From Planctomycetota bacterium (GTDB lineage: Bacteria > Planctomycetota > UBA1135 > UBA2386), in NCBI GenBank assembly GCA_023433825.1, contig JAEYTU010000291.1, forward strand, positions 1 through 6,024: 6,024 nt of DNA, given 5' to 3'. A program made the position numbers and the translations under genes. Positions 1-4,809 of the stretch are shown piece after piece; position 1 is the first letter of the stretch; each line of letters starts with the position of its first letter. Below the pieces are notes generated by a model. It saw only the letters and a program-made list of their open reading frames with translations. It made no database searches and was not told the DNA's origin.

Positions 1-1
1 C

Positions 2-1255
2 GCCTACGTCAACGCGAGTCTCGCGAACGGACGGCCGCAGTACCTCGAGGAACGGATGCTCGGCGCAGCCGGCGCGCAGGCGTTCTTCTGCCTTCCGGCG
101 CGCTTCGACGGCGCGGTCCTCGGCACGGTCAATCTCGCGTTGCGGGCATCGCCGGCCGACGTCGCGGCACTGCACGTCGAGATGCAGCAGGTCGCAGACC
201 TCGTCGGCGCGGCGCTGCACCGCGAGTCGCTGCAGGACGAAGTGCGCCGTCTGACCGAAGCGCTGCGGCGTCGCGGCGAGGCATTGGCCGAAGAACTCGA
301 GCGCTTCGACGCCGCAACCCCGATCGGCTCGGCGCCGGCGTTCCGCCGCGCGATCCACGAGGTCGAACGCGTCGCCGTCGCCGACGCGCCGGTCCTGCTG
401 CTCGGCGCGACCGGGACCGGCAAAGAAGTGCTCGCGCGCCATCTGCATCGGACGAGCGCCCGCGCCGAGGGTCCGTTCGTCGCCGTCAACTGCGCGGCGC
501 TGCCGGAAGCGCTCGTCGAGAGCGAACTGTTCGGACATCGCCGCGGCGCGTTCACCGGCGCCGATCGGGATCGCCCAGGGCTGTTCGTCAAGGCGACCGG
601 CGGAACGCTGCTGCTCGACGAGGTCGGCGAACTCTCGGCGGCGGTCCAGGCGAAGCTGCTGCGCGCCCTGGAGACTCGCGAAGTCACGCCGGTCGGCGGC
701 GACGAGCCGGTGTCGATCGACGCGCGCTTCGTCGCGGCGACGCATCGCGATCTGCTCGCGATGGTCGACGAAGGCACGTTCCGCCGCGATCTGTACTACC
801 GGCTCGTCACGTTTCCGATCCACGTGCCGTCGCTCGACGAACGCCGCGAGGACATCCCGGCACTGGTCCGCGCGTTCCTCGCGTCGGCGTGTGCGCGCAT
901 GCGCCGGCCGCTGCCGGAACTTCGCGAGGGCGTCCTCGAGGCGATGACGCGACGTTCGTATCCCGGCAACGTCCGCGAGCTCCGCAATCTCGTCGAACGA
1001 ATGGTCGTGCTCAGCGGCGCGGTACTGACGTTGCCCGACGAGGAGTTGCCACGGATCGGAGTGCCGGAGGGCACGACGCCGGAAGGCACGACGTGGCCGA
1101 CGCTCGACGAGGTGCAACGGCGCCACGTCGTCGTCACGCTCGCGCGCACGAACGGGCGCTTCTACGGCAAGGACGGCGCCGCCGAGTTGCTCGGTGTCCC
1201 GCCGAGCACGCTGAAGAGTCGGATGGCGAAGTGGGGCATGCCGATCGGCCGGTAG
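2..1255 (+). CDS. Sigma-54-dependent transcriptional regulator (GAF / AAA+ / Fis-type HTH), 5' truncated by window edge
   Basis: This is an enhancer-binding protein that uses ATP hydrolysis to remodel sigma-54 RNA polymerase. The frame is open from base 2 with no start, so the ATG at 56 is probably internal and the N-terminus is missing. Order of parts: the C-terminal half of a GAF-like sensor (to about base 290), an Arg/Glu-rich helical linker, the AAA+ domain (about 325-1010), a short linker, and an HTH ending at the stop. Visible motifs: Walker A GATGTGKE (404-427), the sigma-54 contact loop GAFTGA (545-562), Walker B GGTLLLDE (599-622), RRDLYYRL (near 783-806) and YPGNVREL (959-982). The last 30 residues (GKDGAAELLGVPPSTLKSRM) read as a Fis-type recognition helix pair, as in FhlA and NorR. 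All AAA+ residues needed for activity appear intact. The ligand is unknown, because the sensor is partial. I found no convincing -24/-12 promoter in the window, so the target genes may lie elsewhere. Confidence 0.95.
   Translation, partial: AYVNASLANGRPQYLEERMLGAAGAQAFFCLPARFDGAVLGTVNLALRASPADVAALHVEMQQVADLVGAALHRESLQDEVRRLTEALRRRGEALAEELERFDAATPIGSAPAFRRAIHEVERVAVADAPVLLLGATGTGKEVLARHLHRTSARAEGPFVAVNCAALPEALVESELFGHRRGAFTGADRDRPGLFVKATGGTLLLDEVGELSAAVQAKLLRALETREVTPVGGDEPVSIDARFVAATHRDLLAMVDEGTFRRDLYYRLVTFPIHVPSLDERREDIPALVRAFLASACARMRRPLPELREGVLEAMTRRSYPGNVRELRNLVERMVVLSGAVLTLPDEELPRIGVPEGTTPEGTTWPTLDEVQRRHVVVTLARTNGRFYGKDGAAELLGVPPSTLKSRMAKWGMPIGR
1064..1093 (+). repeat. Near-perfect 15-bp tandem duplication inside the regulator linker
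   Basis: Two adjacent 15-base units, 1064-1078 and 1079-1093, differ at one base (GAG versus GAA, both Glu). In frame they encode PEGTT twice. They lie between the AAA+ domain and the HTH, a region that tolerates length change. This looks like a recent in-frame slippage duplication and probably does not affect function. Confidence 0.85.
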
Positions 1256-1262
1256 CCGGCCG
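1246..1262 (+). other. Hairpin with the regulator's stop codon in its loop
   Basis: CGGCCGG (1246-1252) pairs perfectly with CCGGCCG (1256-1262), leaving only the TAG stop codon (1253-1255) as a 3-base loop. There is no following T run, so it is not a textbook intrinsic terminator. It could slow polymerase, protect the 3' end, or be chance in GC-rich DNA. Confidence 0.35.
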
Positions 1263-1277
1263 CCGGCAGCCCGCGCG

Positions 1278-1283
1278 TATCCT
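1278..1283 (+). promoter_or_regulatory. Possible -10 element upstream of cdd
   Basis: TATCCT is one of the few AT-containing hexamers in the 58-bp gap and lies 30 bases before the cdd ATG, a plausible place for a sigma-70 -10 box. No good -35 is visible at the expected distance (the bases there are GCCGGC, within the hairpin region). The call rests on position and local base contrast only. Confidence 0.2.
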
Positions 1284-1313
1284 GCCCGCCGTTCGCCGTT
1301 CGAAAGGGCATCG

Positions 1314-1718
1314 ATGGATCGACAGACATTGCACGAACTCCTCGTCGTCGCGCGCACGGCCGCGGCGCTCGCCTATGCACCGGCGTCGAAGTTCACCGTC
1401 GGCGCGGCCGTGCTGGGCGCGAACGGGCGCGTCTATCGCGGCTGCAATGTCGAGAACGCGAGCTATGGATTGACGGTCTGTGCCGAGCGCAATGCGGTGT
1501 TCCACGCCGTCGCCGAAGGTTGCCGACAGATCGAAGCCGTCGCCGTCTGGACGCCGTGCCTCGAACCGGCGTCGCCGTGCGGGGCGTGCCGGCAGGTGCT
1601 CTACGAGTTCGTCGGCCCGCGCGACGACCTCGACGTGATCCTCGGTGGGACCGGTCATGTCGTCGTCGAGACGACCCTGCGCGCGTTGCTGCCGCGACCG
1701 TTTCGATTCGGCCGTTGA
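1314..1718 (+). CDS. cdd: Cytidine deaminase
   Basis: This zinc enzyme hydrolytically deaminates cytidine and deoxycytidine to uridine and deoxyuridine in cytosolic pyrimidine salvage. The 134-aa product has the length of the small homotetrameric class (the Bacillus subtilis type), not the longer E. coli dimer type. The substrate-binding NVEN is at residues 45-48. CAER at 56-59 gives zinc ligand C56 and catalytic proton shuttle E58. PCGAC at 88-92 gives zinc ligands C89 and C92. The N-terminal YAPASKFTVGAAVL segment is also typical of the family. Every catalytic residue is present, so the enzyme should be active. The ATG at 1314 is preceded by AAAGGG (1303-1308), the best ribosome-binding-like site in the window, and the N-terminus then matches family length. 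It lies 58 bp after the regulator gene and 110 bp before the VWA gene, so it may be transcribed alone. The related salvage gene deoC lies two genes downstream. Confidence 0.97.
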   Translation: MDRQTLHELLVVARTAAALAYAPASKFTVGAAVLGANGRVYRGCNVENASYGLTVCAERNAVFHAVAEGCRQIEAVAVWTPCLEPASPCGACRQVLYEFVGPRDDLDVILGGTGHVVVETTLRALLPRPFRFGR

Positions 1719-1737
1719 GACCGACGCGCGGAAGCGG

Positions 1738-1794
1738 TTGCCTGCCGGCGCACGTGGACTACTCCGGTGCGCTGCCGACGACGGCGGGTACTCT
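1738..1794 (+). promoter_or_regulatory. Promoter-like hexamers upstream of the VWA gene (two alternatives)
   Basis: The 110-bp gap is long enough for its own promoter. One option is TTGCCT (1738-1743), a 16-base spacer, then TACTCC (1760-1765), which overlaps the hairpin at 1746-1774. The other is a lone -10-like TACTCT (1789-1794), 34 bases before the ATG, whose flank resembles the TATCCT context before cdd (a GTA-pyrimidine-rich core followed by CCGCC). Neither matches consensus well. Confidence 0.2.
1746..1774 (+). other. Imperfect hairpin in the cdd-VWA gap, possible cdd terminator or leader structure
   Basis: Inverted repeat: CGGCGCAC (1746-1753) pairs with GTGCGCTG (1767-1774), with one G-T wobble. 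GGA (1756-1758) then pairs with TCC (1763-1765) around a CTAC loop, with a small internal bulge. It begins 28 bases after the cdd stop. No T tract follows, so a canonical Rho-independent terminator is not supported. A factor-assisted terminator, an mRNA-protecting stem or a protein-binding palindrome are alternatives. Confidence 0.3.
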
Positions 1795-1828
1795 CCGCCG
1801 CCCGCGATCCCCGAATCCGCCGAACTGT

Positions 1829-3151
1829 ATGACCGAGAGAACCGCCGCAACCGTCGCCGTCCACGCCTTGTTGACGCTCTGCCTGGCCGGCTCGGCGCTC
1901 GCGCAACGCGACGGCCGCAGCCTACCGCAGGCGCCGCAGAAAGGCGCACAGACTCCGCCGCCGACGCCGGCGCTCGGGGAAGCCGCGACGAACACGCTGG
2001 TCCACGCATTCGAGTCCGCCGAGTCGTGGTCGATGAAGGCGATCGTCCTGCTGTCGCTCGGCAACGACTGGCATCCGGTCGGGGCGAAGGCCGTGCTGGC
2101 CGCACTGGCCGACAAGGATGCGCGCCTGCGCGCGTTCGGAATCGAGGCGCTGCGGCGAACGACCCCGCAGGCGCTGGCCAGCATCGCGACACCGGAGCTC
2201 GTCGAGGAGCTCGTCGAGCGGACGTCCAAGACCAAGAACGAGTTCGTGCAGAAGCGCGTCGGTGAAGTGCTGACTCGCATGCTGCCGAGCGCCGGCGCGA
2301 AGGATCGCGCGGCGTGGCAAGCGTGGTGGTCGGCGAATGCGAAGACGCACGTGCCGGCGCCGTGGTCGACACCCGATCGAACCGAGCGCGGTCCCGGCAC
2401 GGTCGCCGGAACGATCGTCGAGCGCGCGTTCGATCTGCGCGACGACGGCCTCGAAGTCGCGATCGTCATCGACTCGACCGGCAGCATGCAGCTCGCGATC
2501 GACGCCGCACGCGACGCCGTCGACGAGATCGTCGCGATGCTGTCCGGCATCGCGCCGAAGCTGCGGCTCGGGCTCGTCCACTACAAGGATCTCGGCGACA
2601 TGGGCGGCGGTGCGGCATTGCTCGTCCCGCTGACGAAGGACCAGAAGCGGGTGCGCGAGCGGCTGGGCAAGTTGATCGCGAGCGGCGGCGGCGACATCCC
2701 GGAGAGCGTCGACCGTGGGATCGAGGTCGCGCTCGAACGCGAGATGGGTTGGACGCGCGGGGCCAATCGGATGCTGCTCGTGATCGGTGACGCGCCGCCG
2801 CATCCGGCCAAACACGCGACGTTGCTGGAGACCGTCAAGCGCGCCTACGAGGCACCTTTCAGTGGTGGGCGCGGACCGGTGACCGGCGCGAAGTCGAAGT
2901 TGAAGCCGTTCATCACGTCGGCGATCGCGACGAACCGGCAGGCGAAGGCGACCTTCGACGAGATCGCGGCGGCCGGCGGCGGTGCGTCGGTCGTGCTCGA
3001 CGTGCAGAACGCGAGCCAGGGCGGCCCGGGCACGGCCGTCGAGCAACTCGTCGAGCACGTGCTCGCGCTGTCGTTCGGCTCGCAGTACCAGGGCCAGATG
3101 AAGTTGTTCGCGCGGACGTTCTTCGAGTACCGCGCCGGCGGCGCGTTCTGA
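1829..3151 (+). CDS. Secreted HEAT-like / von Willebrand factor A (VWA) domain protein
   Basis: Predicted 440-aa exported protein. Residues 1-26 form a signal peptide: a short charged start, the hydrophobic run ATVAVHALLTLCLAGSALA, and an ALA-Q cleavage site. Residues 31-50 are a Pro/Gln-rich linker. Residues 55-170 are helical and HEAT-like (KAVLAALADKDARLRAFGIEAL, then a second helix pair), ending in the Trp-rich AAWQAWWSANA. Residues 205 to about 345 form a VWA domain with the metal-site motif DSTGSM (215-220), HYKDLGD (251-257), GGGDIPES (286-293) and IGDAPPH (319-325). The C-terminal 95 residues include IATN..A...FDEIAAAGGGASVVL, common in this VWA subfamily. VWA domains usually bind protein partners through a divalent metal, so an extracytoplasmic adhesion or scaffold role is an inference; no enzyme motif is seen. 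The ATG at 1829 was chosen because it creates the signal peptide. The frame is open further upstream, to an ATG at 1520, but that stretch overlaps cdd. No Shine-Dalgarno site precedes it. Confidence 0.88.
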   Translation: MTERTAATVAVHALLTLCLAGSALAQRDGRSLPQAPQKGAQTPPPTPALGEAATNTLVHAFESAESWSMKAIVLLSLGNDWHPVGAKAVLAALADKDARLRAFGIEALRRTTPQALASIATPELVEELVERTSKTKNEFVQKRVGEVLTRMLPSAGAKDRAAWQAWWSANAKTHVPAPWSTPDRTERGPGTVAGTIVERAFDLRDDGLEVAIVIDSTGSMQLAIDAARDAVDEIVAMLSGIAPKLRLGLVHYKDLGDMGGGAALLVPLTKDQKRVRERLGKLIASGGGDIPESVDRGIEVALEREMGWTRGANRMLLVIGDAPPHPAKHATLLETVKRAYEAPFSGGRGPVTGAKSKLKPFITSAIATNRQAKATFDEIAAAGGGASVVLDVQNASQGGPGTAVEQLVEHVLALSFGSQYQGQMKLFARTFFEYRAGGAF

Positions 3152-3163
3152 CGCCGAACGCGC
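3141..3163 (+). other. Perfect 8-bp hairpin with the VWA gene's stop codon in its loop
   Basis: GCGCGTTC (3141-3148) is the exact reverse complement of GAACGCGC (3156-3163). The 7-base loop TGACGCC starts with the TGA stop codon of the VWA gene (3149-3151). No T run follows. This is the second gene in the window whose stop lies in a hairpin loop. It could be a 3'-end stabiliser or pause site ahead of deoC, or chance in GC-rich DNA. Confidence 0.35.
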
Positions 3164-3175
3164 GCGACCCTGACG

Positions 3176-3205
3176 CCGCCACCGCCGCACCCGCCACCGC
3201 CGCAC
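3176..3205 (+). repeat. Exact 15-bp tandem duplication in the deoC leader
   Basis: The unit CCGCCACCGCCGCAC occurs twice back to back (3176-3190 and 3191-3205), ending 3 bases before the deoC ATG. It occupies the place where a ribosome-binding site would be expected, and contains no purine-rich stretch. Read in the frame of deoC it would encode PPPPH twice, but no start codon in frame precedes it after the VWA stop (only a CTG at 3170), so it is most likely untranslated. Confidence 0.9.
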
Positions 3206-3208
3206 GCC

Positions 3209-4111
3209 ATGTCCGCCACTTCCGCCGAGTTCCCGGTGACGCCGGTCGACGCCGTTTCGCTCGAGACGCGCGCGGCCGAGTTGGCGACGCGTTCGCTCGG
3301 CGGTGCCGCGAAGCTGCGCGCGCTGCGCCTCGCGCTGTCGATGGTCGACCTGACGACGCTCGAAGGCGCCGACACGCCCGGCAAGGTCCGCGCGCTGTGC
3401 GCGAAGGCCATGCGCCCGATCCCCGGCCGCGCGGACGTCCCGTCGTGCGCCGCCGTCTGCGTCTACCCAGATCTCGTCGAGGTGGCCGTCGACGCACTGC
3501 GCGGATCGAGCGTCGTCGTCGCCGCCGTCGCGACCGGGTTCCCGTCGGGACGCATCGACCGCGCGCAGAAGCTCGACGAGACGCGGCGCGCGGTGGCCGC
3601 CGGTGCGCGTGAGATCGACATGGTCGTCGACCGCGGTGCGTTCCTGGCCGGACGGTTCGCCGACGTCGCGAACGAGATCTCCGCCGTCAAGGACGCCTGC
3701 GGTGGCGCACATCTGAAGGTCATCCTCGAGACCGGCGAACTGCGCGCCTACGACGCGATCCGTCGCGCGGCCGAACTCGCGATCCGCGCCGGCGCCGACA
3801 CGCTGAAGACGTCGACCGGGAAGATCACGCCCGCGGCGACGTTGCCGGTCGTGCTGCTGCTGCTGTCGGTCGTCCGCGGTCACTGGCGCGACACCGGGCG
3901 ACGGATCGGCGTCAAGGCTGCCGGCGGGATTCGCTCGGCGAGCGTCGCGCTGCGCCATCTCGTGCTCGTCGCCGAGACGTGCGGCGAGCCGTGGCTCTCC
4001 CCGGCGGCGTTCCGGTTCGGCGCGAGTGCGCTCGTCGACGACCTCGCGCTGCAGATCCGCGAAGCCGAGACCGGCGTGCCTGGACGCGCCGACGACTTCG
4101 GCCGTGACTGA
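3209..4111 (+). CDS. deoC: Deoxyribose-phosphate aldolase (DERA), long eukaryotic-like form
   Basis: A class I aldolase that cleaves 2-deoxy-D-ribose-5-phosphate to acetaldehyde and glyceraldehyde-3-phosphate, the last step of deoxynucleoside catabolism in the cytosol. Family landmarks run in order through the TIM barrel: VDLTTLEG (residues 46-53, D47), AAVCVYP (81-87), VATGFPSG (107-114), EIDMVVDRGAFLAG (135-148, proton-relay D137), LKVILETGEL (169-178), ADTLKTSTGK (196-205, Schiff-base K200), GVKAAGGIR (234-242, relay K236) and RFGASAL (269-275, phosphate site). All catalytic residues expected from E. coli DERA are present. At 300 aa it is longer than the E. coli enzyme (259 aa). The IGVKAAGGIRSA and W..P..FRFGAS segments recall the human-type enzyme. 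The ATG at 3209 is the only plausible start after the VWA stop; an in-frame fusion to the VWA gene is blocked by TGA at 3149. There is no Shine-Dalgarno site. Its 3' end overlaps the ATPase start by 8 bp. Confidence 0.97.
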   Translation: MSATSAEFPVTPVDAVSLETRAAELATRSLGGAAKLRALRLALSMVDLTTLEGADTPGKVRALCAKAMRPIPGRADVPSCAAVCVYPDLVEVAVDALRGSSVVVAAVATGFPSGRIDRAQKLDETRRAVAAGAREIDMVVDRGAFLAGRFADVANEISAVKDACGGAHLKVILETGELRAYDAIRRAAELAIRAGADTLKTSTGKITPAATLPVVLLLLSVVRGHWRDTGRRIGVKAAGGIRSASVALRHLVLVAETCGEPWLSPAAFRFGASALVDDLALQIREAETGVPGRADDFGRD

Positions 4112-4805
4112 GATCCCACCACGGCAGAACGTCGTCCGCTGCGTCGGCGTCGGCCGCTCGGTGCGAGAGGGCGATCGCGTGCGGATCGTGCTCGACGGGC
4201 TCGACGTGTCGATCGACGCCGGCGAGACCGTCGCCGTCGTCGGCCGCAGCGGTTCCGGCAAGTCGACGCTGCTGAACGTCGTCGCCGGGATCGACGTCGT
4301 CGACGCCGGGACGATCGACGTCTGCGGGGTCGCACTTCGCACGGCGACCGACCTCGACCGCACGGCGCTGCGTCGCCGTCGGATCGGGTTCGTGTTCCAG
4401 TCGTTCCACCTGCTGCCGACGCTGACCGTCGCCGAGAACGTCGCGCTGCCGCTCGAGCTGATCGGGATCGACGACGCGTCCGCGACGAAGCGGGTCCGCG
4501 AACTGCTCGAGCGCGTCGACCTCGCCGACCGCGCCGATGCGTTCCCCGACGTGCTGTCGGGCGGCGAACAGCAGCGCGTCGCGATCGCGCGCGCCGTCGC
4601 GCATCGTCCGGCATTGCTGCTGGCCGACGAGCCGACCGGCAACCTCGACGACGACGCGGCCGACGCCGTCCTGGCGTTGCTCGACGACGTTCGGCGCGAG
4701 ACCGGCTGCGCGATCCTGATGGCGACGCATGCGCCGGAGGCTGCGCGACGCTGCCAGCGCACACTGCGGCTCGAACACGGACGTCTCGTGCCGGCTGTGC
4801 GATGA
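4104..4805 (+). CDS. ABC transporter ATP-binding protein, LolD/MacB/YbbA type
   Basis: The ATPase subunit of an inner-membrane ABC system of the type-VII (FtsX/MacB-fold) class. The 233-aa product contains every nucleotide-binding motif: Walker A GRSGSGKS (47-54), Q-loop Q99 in FVFQSFHLLPTLTVAENV, signature LSGGEQQR (151-158), Walker B LLLADEPT (171-178, catalytic E176), D-loop GNLD (179-182) and H-loop H209 in ATHA. The Q-loop context and LADEPTGNLD are typical of the LolD/FtsE/MacB family. I chose the GTG at 4104, which overlaps the end of deoC as GTGACTGA and gives the usual family length. An ATG at 4026 in the same frame would add 26 residues encoded wholly inside deoC, and is unlikely. 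The overlap implies co-transcription and probably translational coupling with deoC. The permease gene begins 4 bp after its stop, which makes the pair a transporter unit. The substrate cannot be read from the ATPase. Confidence 0.95.
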   Translation: MTEIPPRQNVVRCVGVGRSVREGDRVRIVLDGLDVSIDAGETVAVVGRSGSGKSTLLNVVAGIDVVDAGTIDVCGVALRTATDLDRTALRRRRIGFVFQSFHLLPTLTVAENVALPLELIGIDDASATKRVRELLERVDLADRADAFPDVLSGGEQQRVAIARAVAHRPALLLADEPTGNLDDDAADAVLALLDDVRRETGCAILMATHAPEAARRCQRTLRLEHGRLVPAVR

Positions 4806-4809
4806 GGTC

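Noticed and set aside
889..1473. Plus-strand frame of 194 codons overlapping the regulator and cdd
   Set aside because: It is out of frame with two clearly conserved proteins, and its translation is Arg-rich noise.
1520..1828. Upstream extension of the VWA gene to an ATG at 1520
   Set aside because: It would overlap 199 bp of cdd and bury the signal peptide. The ATG at 1829 gives a clean export signal.
1134..2372. Minus-strand open frame of 412 codons across the cdd region
   Set aside because: It is antisense to a textbook cytidine deaminase, and its product is Arg/Ser-rich without motifs.
3176..3205. Possible start of a CRISPR or other repeat array
   Set aside because: There are only two abutting units with no spacers; this is a simple tandem duplication.
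3152..3208. VWA-deoC fusion by stop readthrough, since both are in the same frame with only TGA at 3149 between them
   Set aside because: One protein is exported and the other is a cytosolic enzyme, so a fusion makes no sense. I see no readthrough or SECIS-like context that I can support.
4026..4103. Upstream extension of the ATPase to an ATG at 4026
   Set aside because: It would lie entirely within the conserved C-terminal coding part of deoC, and makes the ATPase longer than its family. The GTG at 4104 fits better.
1922..4762. Minus-strand open frame of 946 codons spanning four genes
   Set aside because: It lies antisense to well-conserved cdd-side, VWA, deoC and ATPase coding sequence. 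The product is Arg/Ala-rich with no recognisable domain. Long antisense frames are expected where third positions are nearly all G or C.
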